From Puccinia triticina (Eukaryota > Basidiomycota > Pucciniomycetes > Pucciniales > Pucciniaceae), in the NCBI RefSeq assembly GCF_026914185.1, contig NC_070571.1:868001-932000 (forward strand): 64,000 nucleotides of DNA. The letters are read 5' to 3'. Made by a program: the position numbers and the translations under genes. Positions 1 through 10,762 of this stretch are shown here, piece by piece. Numbering within the stretch: position 1 is the stretch's first letter; every line of letters begins with the position of its first letter. The notes below the pieces were generated by a model that was not told the origin of the DNA, made no database searches, and saw nothing but the letters and a program-made list of their open reading frames with translations.

Positions 1-181
1 GTTTGATCCAACAAAGGCAACACTTCTTCTCAGGCCTTCATGAATTTTTTAACTTTAAAGATTAATTGTGGGGACACCATTACATACGGTAGTTAGTTTA
101 GTGGTATTCACAGGTGCCTTTGTCCTTCACCGTTGGTAGTTGGACCACCCCTTACAATCACCGTGGGTTTGGTCCTGAGGG

Positions 182-215
182 TGTTTGTTTGTTTGTCTGT
201 TTGTTTGTTTGTTTG
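182..215. repeat. (TTTG)n microsatellite
   Basis: About eight tandem GTTT units with a single T-to-C interruption (gtttgtctg). A simple sequence repeat with no coding potential. Confidence 0.9.
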
Positions 216-307
216 AATTCGTTTTCAGCAATCCCCTTGTGAATTTATTCCCTTTCACTCTTTTATTTGGACACACTTGGTCCCTTTCAGGCCTGACAAC
301 ATGCCAG

Positions 308-343
308 TGTCACTGCGATGTACGCGCGTACATGGTAGTGACA
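308..343. repeat. 36-bp palindromic motif, copy 1
   Basis: The segment begins TGTCACTG and ends AGTGACA, around a GTACGCGCGTAC core that is self-complementary. A second copy of exactly the same length lies at 2048-2083. Function unknown; it could be the terminus of a small element or a protein-binding palindrome. Confidence 0.6.
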
Positions 344-2047
344 TGAGTAGTCTTCTGCTTCTTGTCCCCTCCTCTGACCACAGACATGGGACCAATGCCC
401 TATAATAAAGACTAACCAAATTGTATAAATTTATGCATTGTATCTGGCCCAACAAAAAAGGCAACAGTACCAAATGTTTTTGTTGTCAATGGCATTGGTC
501 CCAATCCCGTTGGAGACCCCAGTCCCTGGCTTCTGCCAAGCTCTGATCCAAACATTCAATCTATAGTAAAAAAACTTCTCCATAATTCATTATCTTCTGA
601 AAATTGTGTTGACAAAATTCCAACCTTGTAATTAAGTTGCATCTCAAAGAAAATTTCACAAGTGTTCAAACTAAATCTTGGAAGTAAAATTAGATTATTT
701 GTTTTCTGAATGCTTCTCTGAAGGCATACAAATAGAAATTTGGATGGAAATCACCTATCTTTGATGCATCCACAACACTTACAATATTTCAAGATATTTA
801 TCAACCCATTTTATTAGTGGTTGCATTTGTTCAATGTAAAGTGCGATGTAGGTCTTTCCCGCAGATCCTAGTTGTGTCCTGCATTCCGATCCCGTGAGAC
901 TTTTTACATGTGGTGCACCTGACCAAAAATAATCCGCAGCCAGCAGAAATTGTTAATATTATCATCTCCCCCACATTAGAACAACTAAACTGGCCTTCAA
1001 ATTACGTTGAATTTTATCACCATGGTTATGTCTCAAGGCTCAATGTATCCACCCAATTCCACCTCATCTCCTGGTCCGAACCCTCCACAGTTGAAATCAT
1101 CTAGCCCAGGTTCACTAATTATGCGCATTGGGGGGGGGGGCTGATGAGAAATAGGCAATTGCTTGGCATTAGTCATTACTCTTTTAACTTTGGCTGTTGA
1201 TTTTAATACCCAGAAAGATAGCACACATGTTTTCGCCCCAGATCAACAGCCACAAGAAATCTGTCAGATGAGTTGTCCCAATCCAAAAAAGATGGCTTGT
1301 GATTGGTACTGTCCCGGCTATGAATACACTTTCATCTCTTTCTTTTTTGAAGACCCGGAAAAAGCTCTCCAGACTGTGGAATCCACTGTCTGCATCCAGA
1401 AAATAACATTGTGAAGTCATTTTTGCGGGTGAGGAGAAGAGTTCCTTGCAAGCACGTTTGTGTTGTAGCAGGCGTAAAGACAAACCCTCAGGGTATGTTA
1501 AAAAGGCTTATTTCAAACATATGTCACATTTCCAGAGGATAAAAGAGAAACTGAGCACAACAAGACAAAATCTGACTCCAGAAGCCAATCACATCAAAGT
1601 TACTATCAGGTTGGTTAAGTTTGAAAAAGCAGTTTTTCAAAAGGGAAAGCATGATTTGTTTTTCCGTTTTGTTTTTGAATGGGTCATCTGGGTGAAAAAT
1701 AACTCATGGCTAGTGTGAAAACCTGGCTCAGGAGCCATCTACCCAAATCTTGAGTTCATGTCTTTATTGTTGTTAATTCTTTGCATTGTCTCATATCATA
1801 CTCAAATCACAAGTCGTCCCTTGGTAACACTTGTTATACATACACAGATGGCTTCTCAAATACTGCGTGAACAGCTCTCCCCCTCATACACCGCTCATCC
1901 ATGGCTCCTCAGAAGCATGATCCATTTCTATCATTCAAATCATCAACCACTTGTCCTCCCATGGCGTTCATATGGCATTTTACCTCCAAGGCTGATCTCA
2001 GATTCATGTGAAGGCAACCTAGTTTTGTCTTGAGATGTCTGTTTTGA

Positions 2048-2083
2048 TGTCACTGTGTTGTACACGCGTACATAGTGGTGACA
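2048..2083. repeat. 36-bp palindromic motif, copy 2
   Basis: Begins TGTCACTG, has a GTACACGCGTAC core and ends GGTGACA. It matches copy 1 in length and layout with a few substitutions. The two copies are 1740 bp apart. Confidence 0.6.
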
Positions 2084-3103
2084 ATACTCATCCTTTTTCC
2101 CACATCTCCATTGATGTCATTGAATATTTGTACCGCTGTTCTGCTCCCCAAATCCACTTGCCCCCACACTCACAAAGTTTATTTTTAGAAAGGTTATCAG
2201 ATTGAAAGCAGTTGATGCAGAGATAACACGTTGCCCTTCTGCTGAGCTTCTGAATGAATACACCCATCACATGACGTTTTGCTACATATATGTATTAATT
2301 AAGTTTACTCCGGTGTATTTCTCTTTTGAATTATCCATAGTATATATAGCTTGAAGCTTTGATTTCAACTTTTAAACCAACTTAATTTTTGTTATAACTT
2401 CACCTTTAATCAATCTCTCACCACTTGGGTATTCACGTCTTCTCTCATGCCAGAGTAAATTGAACTTTCCACCACTCATAACATACCGCTTCTAGACCTC
2501 ATTTCATCAATCAGAACACTCTGATGTCGATGATAATCATTAAATGAAGCTGGATTTCCTGTTCAAGTGGTTGTTTAGTTTTTTTCTCCCGTACATATCA
2601 CTCAGACCTATATGCATCACTCAGGCTTATTGAGAATTCCCTCGTCTCATTGAATGCTGAACTGGCTGCACTGCCTTGCATGTATTCAATTCTAGTTGCT
2701 ATTTCAGTTTAATTTGGCCTGTTATTGATGAGAGCGCTGTGCTCATCATGGGATGTGCCAAATCTTGTCATGTATGTATTTCAATGTGTTGATACATTTT
2801 GCGTCAAAATAAGCAAAAAAATTCACACACGTAGGGAGTACAGGCAGCTGTCCACATTTGAACAAAATATGGTTTGTGTGCTGAGATTCTTTCAACGTTT
2901 TTGTGTGCTTGTTTCAGACTGGCACATGTGGGAATTGATGTGTGTTCCTGCCCACCATGTCCGGTCGGACCCAGCTGTCTTGCTTTGTGTTTGAAAGTCC
3001 GGGCTTGCTGTTTCACTGTGAAACCCTCACCCGTTGCCCTTGAGACCAACTCCAAGACTCCATTCATCAAGACTTGCACACACCTTGCCACTCAGTTTCT
3101 ATC

Positions 3104-3209
3104 CACTCGCCATCACCTCGCCAATCGCCCCTGGACAAACACTCGCCATCACCTCGCCAATTGCCCCTGAACATACACTCGCCATCACCTCGCCAATCTC
3201 CCCTGAAAA
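3104..3209. repeat. 36-bp tandem repeat, three copies
   Basis: Units start at 3104, 3140 and 3176 with CACTCGCCATCACCTCGCC, an exact 36-bp period. It lies just upstream of the proposed kelch-gene start and would be 5' UTR or promoter DNA. It is open in all three forward frames because 36 is a multiple of 3, so the ORFs over it are not evidence for a protein. Confidence 0.85.
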
Positions 3210-3217
3210 AAACCAGC

Positions 3218-5865
3218 ATGCCCGAATCGCAACTTGCCAGCAGCAGCGATAACTCAATAGGAGCGAATGCCAGCACAAGCCCCGCAGCTGTCTCCATCTC
3301 GCTCAATGCTGATTTCTCCGCTCGATCGCGCGATTCAATGGCAAGTACCTCTATCTATGTTGTTGAAGCGATCTGTTCTTGATGAATAACTGATTGGTCA
3401 TTGTTCGTCCACTCCATTTGGATCAATGAATCTTTTTATAGGACAATCGATCGTGTGTTGAGTCTTGGATCAACAACCGTGAGCTCTGGCGCGACCAACT
3501 TCAGCAGAAAGTGCAGACTGATCTGATTAAACCCCGTTCCTGCCTGTGTTAGCGATAGCTCCCCCAGAATCAACCAATCAATCCAGCTCGGTGGATATTG
3601 TCCGCTTGGATCAGACAGACCAATCTACCTCGGTCAGTTCATTAATTCCAACTCTTTGCTACCTGAATCAGCAATTACTCATCGCCACTCCTTTCAATTT
3701 TATGAATAGATATCAATGGGTCAGGATGCTCAAAATGCTGTTCAAGATCGGCCTGAGGGTAGTGAGTCCTGCCAAGTAGTAAACAAACAACATACCAGTC
3801 ATTTTCTGACCAATTTTTTTTGGTTATGTATATGCTGGCTCAACAGCATCAACGGAACAAAGTTGGATTGAAAAATACATTGCCTGCAAGGATCATCGCC
3901 AATTGATCCATCATCCCCTGCGATACACCTGGGCAACCAGACAGACAATTTGGAACGAGAAGGTTTCCGTGAAGCCACCATTCCCCCGTGTTGGCTCGGC
4001 CACCACCACTCACTTTTCTCTCATGGCTCCACCTACAATGTTTTCCTTTGGTGGTTCTTTCAATGGTTGTTTGCAGCAAGATCTCTTCTCTTTTTCTCCT
4101 GATCCTCAATGTCCCGAATTGCACCTCACAGTCTCTGTTCTCAACACACGCGGCTCAAACCCGGCACCTCGCTCTGATGCCGTTTTGGCTGCAAACGATG
4201 GCCAGCTTTTTCTTTGGGGTGGCCAGCTCTCCTCAGAGGGTGTCGCCAAGCAAGACACGAATCTCTATGTACTTAAGCTGTCGACACATTCCTGGACTCG
4301 CTCAGAAACGTCGGGCCCCTCTCCCCATGCTGTGGCTGGCTCAACTGCTACACTATTCAAGGATTTTCTTTACCTCTTCGCTGGTGAAAACCTTGATGGC
4401 TCCATCAATGGCGACCTTTGGCGAATAGGTGTGGATTGGGATACATGTAAGCCATCATCTGTCTATAATCATGCGCCTGGTACCCAGTAGAGTTGATTTT
4501 TGCAATTTGATTTATATGTACAACAACCCAGCTCCATCACCTCTTTACTGGCATCGTTACTCGTTTGCACAGGACCTGAAACTACCTCCTGCTCGTACCA
4601 GGCACTCAGCAGTACAGTACAGGAAATCCTGGATCATCTTTGGCGGCACAAGCAGTATGGATCTACTCAACGATCTCTGGGAGTACTCTCTTGAAAATCA
4701 AGAGTGGAAGCCTATCTCTGTAGAGACTGTAAAATGAAGATGTGTCTGGTGAGAGTCGAACTCACGACCTCAGCTATGCTGAGACACATACTAGAGTGCT
4801 GCCTTTACCAACTAGGCTACAGACGCTTGTGGCTGCCAGCTGGGTGGTTGGTTGGTAGTGCTCATGGGTCAATCCGACAGCCCTCCATACTGTGGTGATA
4901 CATCATGGTAGCAGACTAACAGACAACTCAACACCCCCCCTTGCTACATGATGGGAAGTGGGGATTGACCCCAAGAGAGAGTGGGAATGAGACCCAGGAA
5001 AGATGATCAGTGTAGGGATTGAACCCGTGATCTAGATGTAGGCTTATAGGGGTTTGTGTGGTCTTACAAGTAAGCATTCACAAATTCATCAAGTCTCTAT
5101 TGTAAGCGAGTAGCGCTCAGGTAGCTCTGGGCTCATAACCTGTAGAGACTGTAAAATGAAGATGTGTCTGGTGAGAGTCAAACTCACGACCTCAGCTATG
5201 CTGAGACACATACTAGAGTGCTGCCTTTACCAACTAGGCTACAGAAGCTTGTGGCTGCCAGCTGGGTGGTTGGTTGGTAGTGCTCATGGGTCAATCCGAC
5301 AGCCCTCCATACTGTGGTGATACATCATGGTAGCAGACTAACAGACAGCTCAACAATCTCTTGCTCTGGTTTAATCCCAGCTCCTCGCAAACTGCATTTG
5401 GCAACCCGAATTGAAGACTACATGTATGTTCTTGGTGGTACTGGCAATGATGGTGCCATACTCCACGACATGTATGCTCTAAACCTAAAATGTTCGTGTT
5501 TATTTCCTTGCTTCTCTCTCCAATTGATCTTTTTTTATGACTCACTTCCAACAAATTTTTCAGCTCATGTTTGGTATGCTTTGCCGGTCGGTGGCCTTGA
5601 GCAAATCATCAATTGTGGCCAGCTCTTAGCTTCTTGGAACGAATCCATCTACGTTTGGGGTGGTCAGGCAACGAATCTGGGAAAGCTCAGCAATACTTCA
5701 CTTTACCACACTCTCAACATCCCCGTGAATCCTACCTCCGCCAGTCAACCTCTCTCGCCAATATTCTCCTTGCTTGCAAAAGAGGAATATCCAACCAATC
5801 CATTTGTGTATGTCCTTTCTTCCCTTCGTGCATTTCCTTCCTCCCTTGTCAGTGGTATTGCGTAG
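3218..5865 (+). CDS. Kelch-repeat (galactose-oxidase-like beta-propeller) protein, multi-exon
   Basis: Seen: kelch blades recur as hydrophobic-GG motifs: MFSFGGSFNG, LFLWGGQ, WIIFGGTSSMDLLNDLWEYS, MYVLGGTGNDG and IYVWGGQ. Proposed exons, all phase-compatible: 3218-3340, 3442-3478, 3568-3632, 3710-3758, 3847-4446, 4532 to about 4720, 5381-5491 and 5564 to about 5865. The start ATG at 3218 gives a polar, Ser-rich N-terminus without a signal peptide. The first intron (3341-3441) keeps the frame only with a GC donor (GCAAGT). The exon 6 to exon 7 junction holds duplicated repeats (4718-5355) and its splice phase could not be closed. After about 5805 the sequence keeps kelch-like fragments in shifted frames (SAVGETIIF, SVGQTIIL) up to 6034, so the C-terminus is decayed or more exons exist. 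Known of the family: kelch propellers are protein-interaction scaffolds, and cell-polarity proteins of the Tea1/Kel1 type carry them. The specific partner is unknown, and it may be a pseudogene. Confidence 0.6.
4742..4826 (-). tRNA. tRNA-like (Leu/Ser type II shape), probably a tRNA-derived repeat
   Basis: On the minus strand: an acceptor stem pairing 6 of 7, an A-box-like TAGCCTAGTTGG, a D-stem GCCT/AGGC, a long variable arm CTCAGC-ATA-GCTGAG, a perfect T-arm GTGAG-TTCGACT-CTCAC, and 85 nt in total. The anticodon arm does not form a regular 5-bp stem with a 7-nt loop, so no anticodon can be assigned. It is duplicated at 5164-5248. More likely a SINE-type pol III promoter unit than a working tRNA gene. 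Confidence 0.45.
5164..5248 (-). tRNA. tRNA-like unit, second copy
   Basis: The copy of 4742-4826 inside the second direct repeat. It carries changes in the T-loop (TTTGACT instead of TTCGACT on the sense strand) and in the acceptor stem. These changes weaken the B-box and argue that this copy is a non-functional repeat. Confidence 0.4.
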
Positions 5866-6115
5866 GAGTAGTGCAGTTGGTGAAACCATCATTTTCTCCA
5901 CGGCTACTCCTACAATATGCTATCTGATTGAGGGAAAGTTATTTGGGTGCAAGCAGAAGAGTGTTGGCCAAACCATCATTTTGGCCGCGCTCATGCTGCT
6001 GGCTGCACCCCCATCGCACCACTCTCAACACTGAAATTAAGTGTGGTTCACTACTGATTTTTCCTATTTGCCTCCTATTCATAGGCCCCACCGCCGAATT
6101 CGACCGCAGAAACAA

Positions 6116-7183
6116 ATGAAACACCATGAGAAAGCGCGAGAAAAACGAGAAGCACCGCTTTGTCTTCCTAACCAGCATCACCACATCTACCATTGTGTTA
6201 TTGAAAAATTTTGTCAACATGATCCGTGCCCTTCCGAACTTTTCACAAGCCAGAAGACCATCAAGGAAGAATACTACTCGCTCACACATGGTGTTTGCAT
6301 CGTTGTGCCCAAGGACCTCCCCCCATTCTGCATGGCCGCCTGGTATCCTTTCGAGACAATGGCCGCTGATGAGAAGAAAGGGTGGGAAAGATTTGTCTTG
6401 CACCTTCTCAGCCAAATCGACTATGTAGCCGAAGTCAAAACAAATGGCCCACAGAAAGGTGGAACCTTGTGGGGTGATGGTTGGCGTAAGTGCTCCAAGA
6501 ACACTGAGCACTTTGGAAGGTTTTGTGCTGTTGAAATGCTGCGGAAACAAATGCGCCTGCTCAGATTTGACCCCGATGACCAGAAGGCCCGTTTACTCGA
6601 AGCTGGCAAATGGCTCTCAGACCACTTGAAAGCCTTTGCACCCACTGTGCACGAAAACTATCACAAAACCCTAACAATCAACCAATATCCTTCGATGAAT
6701 CACACAGAATTTGGCGAACCTTACACATCTTCCGACTTTGCCTCTTTCCTCACTTTCACTATGTATGACTTCTACAATCTCCCACACAACGGCAATGACG
6801 TCAACGACTGGACCTTGGTGGGTTGGATCCCAATCTTCAATCCTCAAAACGGCGACAATCCTCAAATCTTAGCCAATGAAGGGTTTGATATGATTGGTGG
6901 GCAGTTTAATTTTCGTGATTTTCAAGTGTGTTTGGACTTGAATAAGACACTGGGTGTTACCCTCTGTGTGTTCCGCTCCCAAGATTATCGTCACCAAACT
7001 CTCTCTGGCTGTTCCCCGTCTGGCATGTACACCAGACTTGGATTTTCTTGTCAAATAAACGAAAGAATGGCAAAAGCTATCACTGCTTATATTCAAGGGC
7101 ATTATGAAAAAAAATTAAAAATCGGTGGTCTGAATGATCAAATTGAAGAAGCAAATGCTCCTCCCAAAAAAAGAAAGACCTAG
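6116..7183 (+). CDS. Tet-like 2OG-Fe(II) oxygenase domain protein
   Basis: The frame is open from a good acceptor (tattcatag, exon from 6085) to the stop at 7183. The first ATG in that exon is 6116, giving 355 aa; an upstream coding exon is possible. Seen: the N-terminal part has PFETMAADEKKGW and LWGDGWRK, resembling conserved stretches of the fungal Tet-like 2OG oxygenase family as I remember it. The core has LPHNGNDVND followed by LVGWIPIF, then a distal DYRHQT and YTRLGFSC. These fit a double-stranded beta-helix with a proximal His/Asp pair, a distal His and a 2OG-binding Arg. The proximal motif reads H-N-G-N-D, not a textbook HxD, so activity is uncertain. The C-terminus PPKKRKT is basic and resembles a nuclear signal. 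Family knowledge: such proteins are greatly expanded in some basidiomycetes and linked to mobile elements. The substrate (5-methylcytosine or another) is not shown here. Confidence 0.6.
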   Translation: MKHHEKAREKREAPLCLPNQHHHIYHCVIEKFCQHDPCPSELFTSQKTIKEEYYSLTHGVCIVVPKDLPPFCMAAWYPFETMAADEKKGWERFVLHLLSQIDYVAEVKTNGPQKGGTLWGDGWRKCSKNTEHFGRFCAVEMLRKQMRLLRFDPDDQKARLLEAGKWLSDHLKAFAPTVHENYHKTLTINQYPSMNHTEFGEPYTSSDFASFLTFTMYDFYNLPHNGNDVNDWTLVGWIPIFNPQNGDNPQILANEGFDMIGGQFNFRDFQVCLDLNKTLGVTLCVFRSQDYRHQTLSGCSPSGMYTRLGFSCQINERMAKAITAYIQGHYEKKLKIGGLNDQIEEANAPPKKRKT

Positions 7184-8250
7184 TTGTATTTAGTTGGCAT
7201 GTTTTCTTCTTGTGGCTCTTTTCTCTTTATCTACCAGAATCACCAACCATTAAACTCAGTTGTTTATCTCTTGCAGTGAAAAAGATTATTCATTTTGTTC
7301 CATTCAACTAAAATTCACTTCATTGGAGAAAGACCTGATATGTTATTCTCACTCATGGTGTGTTGAAGTATCTAATTATCCCTAAAATTCCTCTATTTCC
7401 CCCAAACTAAAATTCTGTGTAGGTAAATGGGAAATTACAAAGTTATACGTAGCAAAAGCCTGATATTTATAAGAATTACAATTCTGAGGCACTGGTACAT
7501 CCAATTCATACCACAGTGCTCCTTTTCCTGTTGGTTGCAATTTTAATCTTTATTATATTTCACATTGGAAATGGATCCTTGGTTGCCAGAACATGACAGT
7601 GACTAATTTACATGAAAATCATCAAGCCTTTTGCTTGAAATGTGCTGCCATGGAAATTTCCCATTGCTATTTAAATTTCAGAATCAAATCAAATCTGAGA
7701 AACTCATTGTGCCAAAAACCTTCTCTCATTTTGTGTTGAAATCATAATTAAATCATTGTAATTTTGAGTTTGGGGGTACATTGGGTAGTTTTAACACCAA
7801 TCAAATAGTTTTTCAGTTTTAATCCAGTCTGTTGAAGATGCTTTCCTGAATTTATGTTTTGTATGGAAATTTGAAAAAGGAAACTGCCAAAAATTGGTGG
7901 TATTTTTTTCTCACTGGGCCATGCAGCAGATTCTGACAGTGTTTCAGCGATATATCTATTTCAACCAAAATCATTTTTGGTTGAATTGGCCACTTGTGAA
8001 TTGCGCTCCCAAATAATTGGGATTGAAGTTTGATTGGAGCATTTTACACAGCTTCTTTTTTATGGCCTGTTGCACATACTGAATCATTCCAAATAAAATT
8101 ATATGACTGTAGTCTTTATGTATCATCTGAATTTTATTTTTCTCTTAAATTCTACTTATATTTCAATTGCAGCCAATTTGTGATTCTTGATCAGTTTAGG
8201 TTCTAGTTTACTTCTGCAATAATCTTATAACACTATTGCTATAAGTTGTG
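7184..8250. other. AT-rich intergenic DNA
   Basis: There are no open frames of note and no repeats I could define. It probably includes the 3' UTR of the oxygenase gene. Confidence 0.6.
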
Positions 8251-8254
8251 GATC

Positions 8255-8440
8255 AGCTCAGAAGTAATTCAAGAGTAGCTCCAATTGTGTTTTGGTGGAT
8301 CCCAGTTGATATCCAAATGAATTCCAGAGGAGTTCTGGAGGATTTCATGTTGAGTTCCACATGGATTTTGGGTAATTTCTGGAGGATTTTGGCCAAAGTT
8401 CCAAATAAGTTCCACAACAGTTCCAGAATTTATCCTCATA
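8255..8440. repeat. Degenerate TTCCA/GGAAT short-motif repeat
   Basis: GTTCCA, AATTCCAG and GGAGGATTT motifs recur every 10-20 bp (for example near 8319, 8352, 8398, 8409 and 8420). It looks like a strongly decayed minisatellite. The open frame across it is low-complexity and not a convincing protein. Confidence 0.4.
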
Positions 8441-8834
8441 TTTCATACTATGAATACTCAAGGCATCCAGCACAGTTACAAAAAAAGGGTATGGTATGGC
8501 ACTCTCTGGAGAGTGCGTCAAAGTCTCCCCTGGTGGAAGGTCGGTGAGCAAGTACCGCGTTTCGCGAGTGATGTGGAAGAACAAGGTGAGGATGTGGAAG
8601 AACAAGATGAGGTTCAGAGGAAGTCGGGTTCAGGATGGTCAGTGGGATTGGTCGTGGGGAGAAGACAGAATCGATTCTTGGTCGGGGAGGATAAACTGGC
8701 AGCGGTGGTGCGGTAGGAGTGACAGTCTTGACGAGGTTTTCAGAGGGAAAGAAGATCTTCTTGGGCAGAATGGCCTGAGCTTTCAATGTCGGCACTGCAA
8801 GTGGGGGTCCCCGTAAGCAACGCCCTTTGTGCAA

Positions 8835-10457
8835 TCAATGGACATTGCGAGCGGGGGAGGGTACGTACTCGGCGTCCCTTGGTTCGGGCAGATTGTGGCA
8901 GAAGTCTAAGAGGGAAGCCTCGTTAAAGTGGGGGTCTTCAGGGATGAATTCGTCATCCCGCGTAGCTGCCGAACAGGTTAACTGAACGATGGCGTCTGGG
9001 TCGCCCGCCATTGCGGCGGCTTGGGCGTTGGCAGTGATCACTTCTTGCGTGTCGGTGTAGTTCAGAGACAAGGCCTGTACTTCACCGTCGACTAGGGTGA
9101 GGCAGGCCGCTGAGAGCTTGTCTAGGTCGGGTGCTTCGTTTGAGAGGCCGGCAACGCCAGCGGGTCGGCCGGTTGGTCGGCCTGCAGTTTGTTGTCTGGT
9201 TTTTGTGGACGGCTGGTTCTTCGACGACCACGCTACCGGTGGAACGTAGTCTGCTGGTTTCGGGGGGGTGACAAAAGACGCTGGGATCTCCACCCGACTC
9301 TTTTCCATTGTGTTCGGGCAAGATCTCGGCGCGCTGCCACAATGCTTCTTGCAGAAATGGCAGAGGCCAAGGCTGTCCAGGTACGCGTGGAGGCGCCAGA
9401 CCGTGTCAATCGTGCGGTTGGTCCCATTGGCAGTGTGTGCTGTTCGACGGAGGCGTAGGACGGATGTTTTTACCAGGTTTGTGTAGAATCCGCTGGTACG
9501 GCTTTCGAACTTGCCGTACTTGAAGTTGGCTGACTGGAGGACCTGATGGTCGTCGATTTTCGCTTGAAGAGCCTCTGGAAGGCCAAAGGTGACCGCTTCG
9601 GCCAGTGCGTGGTCGTCTTGAGTGTGAGCGTCGAAATTTACCAGGCTTTGTAACGTGCATGCTCGAGTACTGAATTCCAGGAACGTTTCCGATTCTGACA
9701 TCTTCAGTTGGGCGATATTACGTTTAAGGGCGGTCTTCCATTCGACCGGGAGTGCAAATTCGAAGAGCCGTTTTCTGAATTCCTCCCAGGACTTCCCTTC
9801 GAACTTGGCGGCTTCGTTTGCATAAAAAGAGAGAAGGTTTGTTTCTACAATGAGTCCACCAATGATGATCCGCTTGTCGTCCGCGTGTGTCACCGCTTTA
9901 GTGGTGAAAAAGATTTGTACGCCTTGGATCCAACGAAGGAATACCTCAACGTCTTGGAACGGCCCCTTGAACGAAGGGCCATCCGAGATTTTGAACCGTT
10001 GTAAGTCAATTCGGCCTGGCGCAGTTTGCGGGGATGGAGAGCCTTCGAGTTTTGGACCAGTGTTCCTACTCCAGGCGTCAAGTGCGGCCTTCACATCGGC
10101 TCGGGCCTGGGCTTGGATCGCTTTCAGTTCGGCTCGGGCCTGTGCTTGCGCGGCTTGCGCCGCCTCCTGGGCCGCGAGAAGTTGCTTGGCGGTGTTCTGT
10201 TGGAGGACCAGAATGGCCTGGATGAGGTCGTTATTCGACATCTCGGCCGGTTCTGTTTGCTCGCCGGCGGAGCCTTGCGGGTTGGATGGTTGGTTCTGCA
10301 TTGTGTTAGTGCTGGGGTTGTCGGGTGAGGGGACGTTGATGGCGGTGGGTGCGGCTAGGGCGGCTTCTATGCGGGCCCGACGTCTGATCTCCCGGGCGAG
10401 TTGTTCCGGGTCTTGGAGCGGGAGAAGTGGGTCGGTGTTTGATTGACGGGTGCTCAT
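8835..10457 (-). CDS. Gypsy-type retrotransposon Gag
   Basis: 540 aa from the ATG at 10457 (reading begins MSTRQSNTDPLLP). The N-terminus is polar, followed by an Ala/Gln-rich helical segment (AAQEAAQAAQAQARAELKAI, roughly residues 90-130) that probably forms a coiled coil. A Retrotrans_gag-like region (VEVFLRWIQGVQIFF, FAEFALP-type helices, ARACTLQSLVNFD-like stretch) spans about residues 160-290. A Cys/His cluster CHFCKKHCG near residue 375 resembles a degenerate zinc knuckle. The frame is uninterrupted, unusual next to the decayed neighbours, yet no pol follows. Gag forms the virus-like particle. The specific family is not assigned. Confidence 0.75.
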   Translation of the reverse strand: MSTRQSNTDPLLPLQDPEQLAREIRRRARIEAALAAPTAINVPSPDNPSTNTMQNQPSNPQGSAGEQTEPAEMSNNDLIQAILVLQQNTAKQLLAAQEAAQAAQAQARAELKAIQAQARADVKAALDAWSRNTGPKLEGSPSPQTAPGRIDLQRFKISDGPSFKGPFQDVEVFLRWIQGVQIFFTTKAVTHADDKRIIIGGLIVETNLLSFYANEAAKFEGKSWEEFRKRLFEFALPVEWKTALKRNIAQLKMSESETFLEFSTRACTLQSLVNFDAHTQDDHALAEAVTFGLPEALQAKIDDHQVLQSANFKYGKFESRTSGFYTNLVKTSVLRLRRTAHTANGTNRTIDTVWRLHAYLDSLGLCHFCKKHCGSAPRSCPNTMEKSRVEIPASFVTPPKPADYVPPVAWSSKNQPSTKTRQQTAGRPTGRPAGVAGLSNEAPDLDKLSAACLTLVDGEVQALSLNYTDTQEVITANAQAAAMAGDPDAIVQLTCSAATRDDEFIPEDPHFNEASLLDFCHNLPEPRDAEYVPSPARNVH

Positions 10458-10529
10458 ACAGTCGAGAGCTCGTCGAGGCGTTGGCGGGGGATAGGACCGT
10501 TTAGGCAGCAAGTATTCAGTGGAGGCAGT

Positions 10530-10690
10530 GGGGATTCAGTGGGGCAGTGAGTGGTTCAGTGGGGCAGTGAGTGGTTCAGTCGGTCGTTCAGTATTTGGTG
10601 GCAGTGGAGGTTGGGCAGTGGGCAGTCGGGTGAGGGGCAGTGGGCAGTGAGCAGTGGGGAAGCAGTGGGGAAGCAGTGTGGGGAAGCAGT
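10530..10690. repeat. GGCAGTG-rich minisatellite in the Gypsy D leader
   Basis: Short imperfect tandem units of cagtggggcagtgagtggtt and gggaagcagt types. It lies between LTR and gag and is non-coding. Confidence 0.7.
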
Positions 10691-10762
10691 CGTAGTTTGA
10701 AAAAAGTTTTTTCGCTTGCCAAATCAAGGAGTCGACGAAAGGGTGGAACTAGAAAAAAAAAG

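Larger units (their letters stand above)
1..3050. other. AT-rich stretch without a recognisable gene
   Basis: I find no protein with recognisable domains here. Open frames are short (under 100 codons), overlap on both strands and show no conserved motif. The only structure I can name is a TTTG microsatellite, two matching 36-bp palindromes and scattered AT-rich tracts. It may contain UTRs or unrecognised short exons of flanking genes. Confidence 0.5.
4718..5355. repeat. 216-bp direct repeat pair containing tRNA-like units, inside the kelch gene
   Basis: 4718-4933 and 5140-5355 are near-identical direct copies offset by exactly 422 bp, separated by about 206 bp. The repeat begins ctgtagagac, carries a minus-strand tRNA-like module and ends ctcaaca. 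The intervening DNA carries further minus-strand T-arm-like motifs (GGTTCAATCCC-type, about 5013-5025). It sits between two kelch exons, so it is an intron expansion or gene-breaking insertion. It is consistent with a dimeric tRNA-derived SINE or a local duplication; no clear target-site duplication was found. Confidence 0.75.

Noticed and set aside
910..1718. Small ORFs as a gene
   Set aside because: No motif, no splice-linked frame and overlapping opposite-strand ORFs of similar length.
9708..10446. Plus-strand ORFs opposite the Gypsy D gag
   Set aside because: Antisense shadows of a GC-rich coding region with no recognisable motif.
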